Part shown: positions 1 through 7,478 of the stretch, piece after piece
How the letters are laid out: the number at the start of each line of letters is the position of its first letter
Position numbering within the stretch: the stretch's first letter is position 1
Assembly: GCA_000719105.1 (NCBI GenBank)
Contig: JODX01000001.1
Coordinates: 310,001 to 374,000 of the forward strand
Source: Streptomyces sclerotialus
GTDB taxonomy: Bacteria > Actinomycetota > Actinomycetes > Streptomycetales > Streptomycetaceae
DNA: 64,000 bases
Direction of reading: 5' to 3'
Position numbers and translations under genes: made by a program
The notes under the pieces: model-generated
What the model was told of the DNA's origin: nothing
The model's input: the letters and a program-made list of their open reading frames with translations, nothing else
Database searches by the model: none

Positions 1-3
1 TAG

Positions 4-13
4 AAAGCGCTTG
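4..13. promoter_or_regulatory. LacI-family-type operator upstream of the first operon
   Basis: The sequence AAAGCGCTTG contains the palindrome AAGCGCTT at 5-12, with the central CG dyad typical of LacI/GalR-family operators. It lies about 120 bases before the GTG of the first sugar gene. Operator role is inferred; the cognate regulator is not in this position and may lie left of the window. Confidence 0.5.
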
Positions 14-131
14 CTGTCACGCTCATCCGGGTGGGCGTACGCGGCGCAGGACGCGTACGGACGCACGAACGGCAGGGCGACGTACGGACGCGACGCGGAG
101 CGAAACGCGGCGCACGAACGAAGGGAATGAC

Positions 132-1283
132 GTGACACGCAAGACGGTGCGCATCGCCATGAACGGCGTGACGGGACGCATGGGCTACCGCCAGCACCTC
201 GTCCGTTCCATCCTGGCCATCCGTGAGCAGGGCGGCCTCGACCTGGGCGACGGCACCGTGCTGTGGCCCGAGCCGGTCCTCGTCGGCCGTCGCGAGCACG
301 CCCTCAAGGCGCTCGCCGAGAAGCACGGCCTCGAGCACTGGTCCACCGACGTGGACGCCGTCCTCGCCGACGACACGATCGACATCTACTTCGACGCCCA
401 GGTCACCTCCGCGCGCGAGGAGGCCATCAAGAAGGCGATCGCAGCGGGCAAGCACATCTACACCGAGAAGCCCACCGCGACCGGCCTCGACGGCGCCCTG
501 GAACTGGCCCGCCTCGCGAACGCCGCCGGCATCAAGCACGGCGTCGTCCAGGACAAGCTGTTCCTGCCGGGCCTGCTGAAGCTCAAGCGCCTCATCGACG
601 GCGGCTTCTTCGGCCGCATCCTCTCCGTGCGCGGCGAGTTCGGCTACTGGGTGTTCGAGGGCGACTGGCAGCCCGCCCAGCGCCCCTCCTGGAACTACCG
701 TGCCGAGGACGGCGGCGGCATCGTCGTCGACATGTTCCCGCACTGGGAGTACGTCCTCCACGAGCTCTTCGGCCGCGTGAAGTCGGTCCAGGCCCTCACC
801 GCCACCCACGTCCCGCAGCGCTGGGACGAGCAGGACAAGCCGTACGACGCGACGGCGGACGACGCGGCCTACGGCATCTTCGAGCTCGAGGGCGGCGCCA
901 TCGCCCAGATCAACTCCTCCTGGGCCGTCCGCGTCAACCGCGACGAGCTGGTGGAGTTCCAGGTCGACGGCACCGAGGGTTCCGCGGTCGCGGGCCTGCG
1001 CAACTGCCGCGTCCAGCACCGCTCGGCCACCCCCAAGCCGGTCTGGAACCCCGACATCCCGGCCACCTACTCCTTCCGCGACCAGTGGCAGGAGGTCCCC
1101 GACAACGACGAGTTCGACAACGGCTTCAAGGCCCAGTGGGAGCTGTTCCTCAAGCACGTCTACACCGGCACGGCCTACCACTGGGACCTCCTCGCCGGCG
1201 CCCGCGGCGTCCAGCTCGCCGAGCTGGGCCTGAAGTCCTCGGCCGAGGGCCGCCGCCTCGACGTCCCGGAGATCCAGCTGTGA
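132..1283 (+). CDS. Gfo/Idh/MocA family oxidoreductase
   Basis: A 383-residue cytoplasmic NAD(P)-dependent sugar or cyclitol dehydrogenase. The N-terminal Rossmann fold begins MNGVTGRMGYRQ, where the usual GxGxxG is replaced by a GVTGRMG form, and the family signature YTEKPTATG, which holds the catalytic-site lysine of the EKP motif, is near residue 115. The C-terminal half is the beta-sheet substrate domain. The GTG at 132 has AAGGGA just upstream. The stop overlaps the next gene's GTG (GTGA), and the third gene overlaps the second, so the three are translationally coupled. The substrate cannot be read from sequence; the family and neighbours suggest oxidation of a keto-sugar or inositol-like compound. 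Family assignment is secure, substrate is not. Confidence 0.9.
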   Translation: MTRKTVRIAMNGVTGRMGYRQHLVRSILAIREQGGLDLGDGTVLWPEPVLVGRREHALKALAEKHGLEHWSTDVDAVLADDTIDIYFDAQVTSAREEAIKKAIAAGKHIYTEKPTATGLDGALELARLANAAGIKHGVVQDKLFLPGLLKLKRLIDGGFFGRILSVRGEFGYWVFEGDWQPAQRPSWNYRAEDGGGIVVDMFPHWEYVLHELFGRVKSVQALTATHVPQRWDEQDKPYDATADDAAYGIFELEGGAIAQINSSWAVRVNRDELVEFQVDGTEGSAVAGLRNCRVQHRSATPKPVWNPDIPATYSFRDQWQEVPDNDEFDNGFKAQWELFLKHVYTGTAYHWDLLAGARGVQLAELGLKSSAEGRRLDVPEIQL

Positions 1284-2437
1284 CGATCCGACTCCCGGGC
1301 GCGGACGGCGGACTCCGTACCTACACCCCGCGCACCGAACCCCTGGCGGTGACCACCGGCGCCCCCTTCACCTCCCGTACGGTCTTCTCCGCGGCCCATG
1401 TCGTCGCCGACCCGTACGCGGACGTGTCCCCCGACTCGCCCGCCGCCGTCGACTGGGACGCCACCCTCGCCTTCCGCCGCCACCTGTGGTCGCACGGGCT
1501 GGGCGTCGCCGAGGCCATGGACACCGCCCAGCGCGGCATGGGCCTGGACTGGGCGGGGGCGGCCGAGCTGATCCGCCGCAGCGCCGCCGAGGCCAAGGCG
1601 GTCGGCGGCCGCATCGCCTGCGGCGTCGGCACGGACCAGCTCGCCTCCGGCTCCCTCGCGGAGGTCCGGGCGGCCTACGAGGAACAGCTCGCCGTCGTCG
1701 AGGAGTCGGGCGCGCAGGCGATCCTCATGGCCTCGCGCGCGCTGGCCGCCGCGGCCTCGGGCCCCGAGGACTACCTGGAGGTCTACGGCCACCTGCTGCG
1801 CCAGGCCGCCGAACCGGTGGTCCTGCACTGGCTGGGCCCGATGTTCGACCCGGCGCTTGAGGGTTACTGGGGCTCGTCCGACCTGGACGCGGCGACGGAG
1901 ACCTTCCTCGAGGTCATCGCCGCGCACCCGGACAAGGTCGACGGCATCAAGATCTCTCTCCTGGACGCCCAGCGTGAGATCGACCTGCGCCGCAAGCTCC
2001 CCCAGGGTGTCCGCTGCTACACGGGCGACGACTTCAACTACCCCGAGCTGATCGCGGGCGACGACAAGGGCTTCAGCCACGCCCTGCTCGGTATCTTCGA
2101 CCCGCTGGGCCCGCTGGCGGCGGAGGCGGTACGGGTGCTGGACACGGGCGACGTGGCCGGCTTCCGCAAACTGCTGGACCCGACGGTGGAACTGTCCCGC
2201 CACCTCTTCCAGACCCCCACCCGCTTCTACAAGACGGGCGTGGTGTTCCTGGCCTGGCTGGCGGGCCACCAGTCCCACTTCACGATGGTGGGCGGCCTCC
2301 AGTCGGCGCGCTCGCTGCCGCACTTCGCGCGGGCGTACGAACTGGCCGACGGCCTCGGCCTGTTCCCGGACCCGGCGCTGGCGGAGACGCGCATGAAGGA
2401 CCTGCTGAACCTGTACGGGGTGGAGCAAGAGCGATGA
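1280..2437 (+). CDS. Dihydrodipicolinate synthase-like family protein (DUF993 type)
   Basis: About 385 residues, starting at GTG 1280, which overlaps the previous stop by four bases; the frame is open further upstream, but only as a shadow of gene 1. The body looks like an (alpha/beta)8 DapA/NAL-superfamily aldolase: GVGTDQL strand, a DGIKISLLD segment that would supply the Schiff-base lysine (IK), and a YTGDDFNY segment. Actinobacterial proteins of this type are recorded as DUF993 or dihydrodipicolinate synthase family and sit in sugar operons between an oxidoreductase and an isomerase. It probably cleaves or rearranges the product of the neighbouring dehydrogenase, not the lysine precursor. 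Reaction unknown. Confidence 0.82.
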   Translation: MTIRLPGADGGLRTYTPRTEPLAVTTGAPFTSRTVFSAAHVVADPYADVSPDSPAAVDWDATLAFRRHLWSHGLGVAEAMDTAQRGMGLDWAGAAELIRRSAAEAKAVGGRIACGVGTDQLASGSLAEVRAAYEEQLAVVEESGAQAILMASRALAAAASGPEDYLEVYGHLLRQAAEPVVLHWLGPMFDPALEGYWGSSDLDAATETFLEVIAAHPDKVDGIKISLLDAQREIDLRRKLPQGVRCYTGDDFNYPELIAGDDKGFSHALLGIFDPLGPLAAEAVRVLDTGDVAGFRKLLDPTVELSRHLFQTPTRFYKTGVVFLAWLAGHQSHFTMVGGLQSARSLPHFARAYELADGLGLFPDPALAETRMKDLLNLYGVEQER

Positions 2438-3279
2438 GCGACACGAGCGGTCTCGACCTGACCCGCTTCTCCATCAACCAGCAGACGGTGAAGCAGCTGT
2501 CGCTGCCCGAACTGGTGGACGCGTGCGTCGACCTGGGCGTCCCGGCGGTCGGCCTGTGGCGGGAGCCGGTCCGGTCGTACGGCCTGGACGCGGCGGCGAA
2601 ACTCGTCCGCGACGCGGGCCTGGCGGTCACGACCCTCTGCCGGGGCGGCTTCCTCACGGCCATCGACCCGGACGAGCGCGCCAAGGCCCTGGCCGACAAC
2701 CGTCGCGCGGTCGACGAGGCGGCCACCCTGGGCACGGACACCCTGGTCCTGGTCTCGGGCGGCCTCCCGGCCGGCTCGAAGGACCTGCGCGGCGCACGGG
2801 AGCGCATCGCGGACGCGCTCGCGGAACTGGGCCCGTACGCCGCGTCCAACGGCGTCCGTCTGGCCATCGAACCGCTGCACCCGATGTTCGCCTCGGACCG
2901 CTGCGTGGTGTCGACGCTGAAGCAGGCGCTGGACATCGCGGAGCGCTTCCCGGCGGAGCAGGTGGGCGTGACCGTGGACACGTACCACATCTGGTGGGAC
3001 GAGGACGCGCCCGCGCAGATCGCCCGCGCGGGGGCCTCCGGCCGCATCCACACCTTCCAGCTCGCGGACTGGATCACCCCGCTGCCGGAAGGCGTGCTGA
3101 ACGGCCGGGGCCAGGTCGGCGACGGCTCGGTCGACATGCGCGAGTGGCAGGGCTACGTGGAGGCGGCGGGCTACACCGGCTCCATCGAGGTCGAGCTCTT
3201 CAACGACGAGCTGTGGGCCCGGGACGGCCGGGAGCTGCTGGCGGAGACGGCGGCGCGGTTCGTGGAGCACACGTCGTAG
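2434..3279 (+). CDS. Sugar phosphate isomerase/epimerase (AP-endonuclease 2-like TIM barrel)
   Basis: A 281-residue protein of the xylose isomerase-like TIM-barrel superfamily. Metal-site segments visible are LAIEPLHPMF (glutamate in the middle), VTVDTYHIWW (Asp/His), HTFQLADW and a C-terminal SIEVELFNDELW. It is the third gene of the sugar operon, joined by an ATGA overlap. The probable role is isomerisation or epimerisation of a keto-sugar or inosose intermediate. The 18-bp dyad 14 bases after the stop may end this transcript. Substrate not assignable. Confidence 0.87.
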   Translation: MSDTSGLDLTRFSINQQTVKQLSLPELVDACVDLGVPAVGLWREPVRSYGLDAAAKLVRDAGLAVTTLCRGGFLTAIDPDERAKALADNRRAVDEAATLGTDTLVLVSGGLPAGSKDLRGARERIADALAELGPYAASNGVRLAIEPLHPMFASDRCVVSTLKQALDIAERFPAEQVGVTVDTYHIWWDEDAPAQIARAGASGRIHTFQLADWITPLPEGVLNGRGQVGDGSVDMREWQGYVEAAGYTGSIEVELFNDELWARDGRELLAETAARFVEHTS

Positions 3280-3292
3280 TCCGCGATGCCCT

Positions 3293-3329
3293 ACGCCGTC
3301 GCGTATACGTCACGTATACGCGACGGCGT
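3293..3329. promoter_or_regulatory. 18-bp perfect inverted repeat between sugar operon and TA-like pair
   Basis: Two perfect 18-base arms (3293-3310 and 3312-3329, core GTATACGTCACGTATAC) flank a single C at 3311. The element ends 11 bases before the antitoxin ATG at 3341 and begins 14 bases after the preceding stop. A symmetrical dyad at the promoter is the usual form of a toxin-antitoxin autoregulatory operator; it could equally be a bidirectional terminator, since Streptomyces terminators often lack a T-run. The AT-containing core favours operator. Confidence 0.6.
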
Positions 3330-3340
3330 TCGCTTGTCGC

Positions 3341-3814
3341 ATGTCCGACGTCATGATCCGTGTGCCCGCCGAAGTCCGTGACCAGCTCGCCGCCGTGGCC
3401 GAGGCGCGGGGAACCAGCCTTCGTGCCCTCATGCAGGACATAGCGGCTCAGACGCTGACTCCTGAGCAGATCAAGGAACGGGCCGACCGCACCCGTGCCC
3501 TGCTCGCCGAGCGGTTCGGGCACGACGTGTCGGACGAGGAGTCCGCGACGATGCGGCGCAAGATGCGGGAGGCGGCCGCCGCCCACCGGGCCGCCCTCGC
3601 GGAGGCGGAGCGCCTTGCTGAACCGGATCGAGCACTACGTCCTCGACACGTCGACCCTCCTGGCGACGGGGGGGCGACAAGCAGGTCTCGGGTCTCATCC
3701 ATGCCGCGGCCGCCGGCGAGGACGTACGCCTGTGGGTGCCCGTCCTGTGCCTTCTGGAGGCCGAACGCCGGCGTGCGGGCATCGTCGACCACGTGGGCGT
3801 GCTGGTGGACGTAG
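3341..3814 (+). CDS. Putative antitoxin (ribbon-helix-helix/CopG-like N-terminus)
   Basis: The first ~60 residues (MSDVMIRVPAEVRDQLAAVA, then ARGTSLRALMQDIAAQ) read as a ribbon-helix-helix DNA-binding antitoxin domain followed by a charged helix, as in VapB-like partners. The reading frame stays open to 3814 (157 residues), running about 200 bases into the downstream PIN toxin frame; the last ~55 residues are low-quality Arg/Pro/Ser-rich sequence and are unlikely to be functional. The true protein may be shorter, or the 3' part may be affected by the G7 indel described for the toxin. Autoregulation through the dyad at 3293-3329 is inferred. Confidence 0.62.
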   Translation: MSDVMIRVPAEVRDQLAAVAEARGTSLRALMQDIAAQTLTPEQIKERADRTRALLAERFGHDVSDEESATMRRKMREAAAAHRAALAEAERLAEPDRALRPRHVDPPGDGGATSRSRVSSMPRPPARTYACGCPSCAFWRPNAGVRASSTTWACWWT

Positions 3815-4011
3815 TGCAGGTCATGGAAGACGACTACGCGATGGCCGTGGCCATTGCCGACCTGAGTCGCAGGGGCGTCGCCTTCGAGGTGTCGGCCGCT
3901 GTCCATGCCGCAAGGCCGCATCAGCTCCTCCCCACGGGGGCGCTGATCGCGACTGTGACACCGGAACCCTATGAGGGACTCGGGGTCGGGGTCATGGACC
4001 TGAATCGCTGA
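3615..4011 (+). pseudogene. PIN-domain toxin (VapC-like), frameshifted at a G7 run
   Basis: From TTG 3615 one frame gives LLNRIEHYVLDTSTLLATGG, whose LDTSTLL matches the first acidic motif of PIN ribonucleases. The frame then becomes arginine-rich noise, while the +1 frame continues sensibly through GDKQVSGLIHAAAAGEDV and LCLLEAERRR to a stop at 4011. The switch is at 3668-3674, a run of seven G; removing one G restores one continuous reading frame of about 130 codons. This is either a sequencing or assembly indel or a real inactivating frameshift. No strong slippery site or stimulatory structure argues for programmed shifting. PIN assignment rests on the first motif and the antitoxin neighbour. 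Confidence 0.6.
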
Positions 4012-4130
4012 CGAGAATTTTCTTCGGCGACCGTGCAACCCCCGCGGCACCTCGCGGGTCGTACTTGGCATCGGGACCGCCCGGAGGGGGGAATCTGGGG
4101 GGATTCGGCGGTTCCGATGGGGGAGAAGCC

Positions 4131-4158
4131 GAGGGGCCCGGTGGTGACCGGGCCCCTC
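4131..4158. terminator. Terminator of the ribose operon
   Basis: GAGGGGCCCGGT, loop GGTG, ACCGGGCCCCTC: a perfect 12-bp stem located 27 bases past the rbsD stop (minus strand) and about 120 bases past the toxin remnant. It could serve both convergent transcripts. Confidence 0.8.
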
Positions 4159-4184
4159 GAAGCTGTACTGATCCGGGGCGGCGC

Positions 4185-4574
4185 TCAGAAGAAGACCCCG
4201 CACCGCAGCAGCACGTTCGCGTACGGCCGGGCCTCCCCGGTGCGTACGACGAGCCGCGCGCCCGCCGACAGTTCCTTCAGGTGCTCGTGGGGAACCAGCT
4301 CCAGCGCGGGCAGGCGGGCCTCCAGCAGGGCCGCCGCCTCCGGGTTCGCGGCCCGGACCTCGTGCGCGGCGGTCGCGCCCTCGACCACCAGCTCGTCGAG
4401 CAGCCCGTCCAGCACCTCGGCGAAGGACGGCACCCCGGCGCGGAAGGCGAGGTCGACCACGCGGGGGCCCGCCGGTATCGGCATGCCCGCGTCGCAGACC
4501 AGCACCTCGTGGCCGTGGCCGAGTTCGGCGAGGGCGCCCGACAGATGGCGGTTCAGGATTCCGGTCCTCTTCAC
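4185..4574 (-). CDS. rbsD: D-ribose pyranase RbsD
   Basis: A 129-residue homologue of RbsD, which interconverts beta-pyranose and beta-furanose forms of ribose so that ribokinase can use them. The N-terminus reads VKRTGILNRHLSGALAELGH with the conserved catalytic His and Asp (HEVLVCDAGMPIP), and the C-terminus ends RTGEARPYANVLLRCGVFF, typical of the family. The GTG at 4574 overlaps the rbsK stop (GTGA). An in-frame extension upstream lies inside rbsK and is Arg/Gly-rich shadow, so it was not used. Last gene of the ribose operon. Confidence 0.95.
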   Translation of the reverse strand: MKRTGILNRHLSGALAELGHGHEVLVCDAGMPIPAGPRVVDLAFRAGVPSFAEVLDGLLDELVVEGATAAHEVRAANPEAAALLEARLPALELVPHEHLKELSAGARLVVRTGEARPYANVLLRCGVFF

Positions 4575-5482
4575 AGCGCGGCGACCTCCTCGGCGGTGGG
4601 GAACGACGCCTGCGCCCCGGCCCTGGTGACGGCCACGGCGCCGACCCGGGCGGCGTACGCGGCGGCCGCGGCGGCCGACTCGCCCTGCCCCAGCTTCCAC
4701 GCCAGCGCCGCGGTGAACGCGTCACCGGCCCCGGTCGTGTCCACGGCGTCCACCTTGACCGCCGGCACCCGTACGGTGCCCTCGGCCGACGCCACCAGCG
4801 CGCCCTCCGCGCCCAGGGTGATCACGACCGACCGGGGGCCCAGCGCCAGCAGCGCCCGCGCCCAGTCCTCCGAGGTGCCGTGCAGATCACCCCCGACGAT
4901 GACCCGCGCCTCGTGCTCGTTGACGATCAGCGGGTCGCAGGCCGCGAGGACCCCCTCGGGCAGCGGCTGCGGCGGCGAGGGGTTGAGCACGAGGCGTGTC
5001 GTGCCCTCCGGCAGGCCCCGTACGGCCCTCGCCACCTCCACGACCGACTCCAGCGGGATCTCCAGCTGGGTGGAGACCACCCGGGAGGCGCCCAGCAGGC
5101 CGGCCGCCGCCCGGATGTCGTGCGGGGTGAGGCGGGCGTTGGCGCCCGGCGACACCACGATGCTGTTGTCCCCGGACGGGTCGACCGTGATGAGCGCGAC
5201 CCCGGTGGGCGCCCCGCCGACCAGTACGCCGGCCGTGTCGACGCCCGCGTCCCGCTGCGAGTCGAGCAGCAGCCGCCCGTGCGCGTCGTCGCCGACCCGG
5301 GCCAGCAGAGCCGTACGGGCCCCGAGGCGGGCGGCGGCCACCGCCTGGTTGGCGCCCTTGCCGCCCGGGTGGACGGCCAGGTCGGAACCGAGGACGGTCT
5401 CCCCGGCCGCGGGCCGCCGGTCGACCCCGATCACCAGGTCGGCGTTGGCCGAGCCCACGACCAGCAGGTCGTAGTCGTACAT
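4571..5482 (-). CDS. rbsK: Ribokinase
   Basis: A 303-residue PfkB-family kinase phosphorylating ribose to ribose 5-phosphate. PfkB signature 1 appears as HPGGKGANQAVAAARLGA (residues ~39-56), and signature 2 as DAVDTTGAGDAFTAAL (~245-260) with the catalytic Asp of GAGD. The DYDLLVVGSANADLV start is typical. ATG at 5482 is 44 bases after the transporter gene; rbsD overlaps its stop by four bases. Operon context (ribose ABC genes, pyranase) makes ribose specificity likely. Confidence 0.95.
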   Translation of the reverse strand: MYDYDLLVVGSANADLVIGVDRRPAAGETVLGSDLAVHPGGKGANQAVAAARLGARTALLARVGDDAHGRLLLDSQRDAGVDTAGVLVGGAPTGVALITVDPSGDNSIVVSPGANARLTPHDIRAAAGLLGASRVVSTQLEIPLESVVEVARAVRGLPEGTTRLVLNPSPPQPLPEGVLAACDPLIVNEHEARVIVGGDLHGTSEDWARALLALGPRSVVITLGAEGALVASAEGTVRVPAVKVDAVDTTGAGDAFTAALAWKLGQGESAAAAAAYAARVGAVAVTRAGAQASFPTAEEVAAL

Positions 5483-5525
5483 GAACTGTCTCCCTTGTGG
5501 AGTGAGTGGCGCTCGAGTCCCGGGT

Positions 5526-7478
5526 TCAGCCGGTGAAGCCGTCCACGTTCTCGGCCGTGACCACCTTCACCGGCACCATCACCGTCTCGTCGAGCTTCTC
5601 GCCGTCGGCGGCCTTGAGCGCGTTGCGGACCGCGATCCGGCCGAGCTCGGACGGCTGCTGGGCGACCGACGCGTACAGCGTGCCGTCCTGCACCGCCTTC
5701 AGTCCGTCGGGCGTGCCGTCGAAGCCGATGACGCTGACGGACTTCCCGGCCTTCGAGCCGAGGGCCTTGATCGCGCCGAGGGCCATCTCGTCGTTCTCGG
5801 CGAAGACGCCGTCGATGTCGGGGTGGGCCTGGAGCAGGTTCGTCATCACGTCGAGGCCCTTGGTCCGGTCGAAGTCGGCGGGCTGCTTGGCGACCACCTT
5901 GATGCCCGGGTAGGCCTTGAGCCCCTCGGCGAAGCCCGCGCCGCGCTCCCGGCTGGCGGAGGTGCCGGCCTGGCCCTGGAGGATCACGATGGTGCCCTTG
6001 CCGCCCAGCTTCTCGGCCAGCGCCTTGGCGCCCAGCCGGCCGCCCTCCACGTTGTCGGAGGCGACGAGCGCGGCGGTGTCGGCCTTGTTGACGCCGCGGT
6101 CGACGCCCACGACGGGGATGTCCGCCTTGTTCGCGCCGCGCACCGCGGGACCGGCCGCGTCGGAGTCCACCGGGTTGACGACGATCGCACCGACGCCCGA
6201 GCTGGTGAAGTTCTGGAGCTGGTTGGCCTGCTGGGAGGCGTCGTTCTGGGCGTCGGTGATCGTCAGATCGGCGCCCAGCTTCTCCGCCTCCTCCTGCGCA
6301 CCCGACTTGATCTGCACGAAGAAGGGGTTGTTCAGGGTGGAGAGGGACAGGCCGATCTTCTGGTTCTTCCCGTCGGACGAGCCGTTGTGCAGGAAGGACA
6401 TCGCACCCACGATCGCCGCGGCGACCACGGCGGCCAGGACGTACGTCGCGGCCTGCCTGCCCTTGTTCCCGGGCGTTCCGGCACCGGCGGCCGCCGGGGT
6501 CGCCCCCGCCTTGCGCCGCACCGTGTCCAGCAGCACCGCCAGCGCGATGACGACACCGATGACGACCTGCTGCCAGAAGGCGGAGACGGAGAGAAGGTTG
6601 AGGCCGTTGCGGAGCACGGCCAGGATCAGCGCGCCGATCAGCGTGCCGGACGCCTTGCCGGTGCCGCCCGCGAGGGAGGCGCCGCCGATGACGACCGCGG
6701 CGATCGCGTCCAGCTCGTAGCCCTGGGCGGCCTGCGGCTGCGCGGAGGAGAGACGGGAGGCGAGCACGATGCCCGCGGCGGCGGCGAACAGGCCGGACAG
6801 CGCGTAGATGACGAGCTTCTGCCGCTTGACGCGGAGGCCGGAGAGGCGGGCGGCCTCCTCGTTGCCGCCGATCGCGTACATGGCGCGGCCGATGTACGTA
6901 CGGCCCAGGACCACGGCCGTGATCAGACCCATGACGATCATCACCAGCACGGGCACCGGCAGCCAGCCGCCGAGCGTGTCACCGAGGTGCGAGACCGAGT
7001 CGGGGAACGCGATCGGGCTGCCCTGCGAGATCACCAGCGACAGACCGCGGCCCACCGACAGCATGGCGAGCGTGGCGATGAACGGCGGGAGCTTGCCGTA
7101 CGAGATGAGCACGCCGTTGACGAGGCCGCAGGCGATGCCCGTCGCGATCGCCAGGATCACCGCTATCCAGACGGGTACGCCCTCCGAAGTGGCGGTCCAG
7201 GCGAGGACGGTGGCCGACAGCGCGGCGACCGAGCCGACCGACAGGTCGATGCCCGCCGAGACGATCACAAAGGTGACACCGAAGGCGAGGATGGCGGTCA
7301 CGGCCGCCTGGACGCCGACGTTGAGCAGGTTGTCCGCCGTCAGGAAGTCGCCGGACAGCGCCGACATCGCGATGACGAGGACGATGAGCGCGGTGAGCGC
7401 ACCGTTGTCGAGCAGGAGGCGGCGAAGCCCCGAGGCGCCGGTCGCGCCCGTCTTGCTCTTGAGCGTGTCAGCGGCCAC
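5526..7478 (-). CDS. rbsC: Fused ribose ABC permease and substrate-binding protein (RbsC-RbsB)
   Basis: One 650-residue polypeptide combines two usually separate subunits. Residues ~1-335 are an RbsC-type permease with about ten membrane segments and the family loop SAGIDLSVGSVAALS. A short linker (~336-352) leads to another membrane segment (TYVLAAVVAAAIVGAMSFL, ~353-371), then ~375-650 is an RbsB-type periplasmic-binding domain (GLSLSTLNNPFFVQIKSGAQ; NPVDSDA; VFAENDEMALGAI; VIGFDGTPDG). The extra membrane helix would put the binding domain outside the cell as a tethered receptor, replacing a lipoprotein. I recall the S. coelicolor counterpart being described as a bifunctional binding/transport protein. 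GTG start at 7478 lies inside the 3' end of rbsA, an 11-base overlap. Confidence 0.93.
   Translation of the reverse strand: MAADTLKSKTGATGASGLRRLLLDNGALTALIVLVIAMSALSGDFLTADNLLNVGVQAAVTAILAFGVTFVIVSAGIDLSVGSVAALSATVLAWTATSEGVPVWIAVILAIATGIACGLVNGVLISYGKLPPFIATLAMLSVGRGLSLVISQGSPIAFPDSVSHLGDTLGGWLPVPVLVMIVMGLITAVVLGRTYIGRAMYAIGGNEEAARLSGLRVKRQKLVIYALSGLFAAAAGIVLASRLSSAQPQAAQGYELDAIAAVVIGGASLAGGTGKASGTLIGALILAVLRNGLNLLSVSAFWQQVVIGVVIALAVLLDTVRRKAGATPAAAGAGTPGNKGRQAATYVLAAVVAAAIVGAMSFLHNGSSDGKNQKIGLSLSTLNNPFFVQIKSGAQEEAEKLGADLTITDAQNDASQQANQLQNFTSSGVGAIVVNPVDSDAAGPAVRGANKADIPVVGVDRGVNKADTAALVASDNVEGGRLGAKALAEKLGGKGTIVILQGQAGTSASRERGAGFAEGLKAYPGIKVVAKQPADFDRTKGLDVMTNLLQAHPDIDGVFAENDEMALGAIKALGSKAGKSVSVIGFDGTPDGLKAVQDGTLYASVAQQPSELGRIAVRNALKAADGEKLDETVMVPVKVVTAENVDGFTG

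Noticed and set aside
3668-3674. Programmed frameshifting at the G7 run
   Set aside because: No convincing downstream stimulatory structure or family precedent for PIN toxins; an indel is simpler.
4065-5474. 469-residue plus-strand ORF opposite rbsD/rbsK
   Set aside because: Ser/Thr/Ala/Arg-rich antisense shadow of the ribose genes, typical of high-GC coding DNA.
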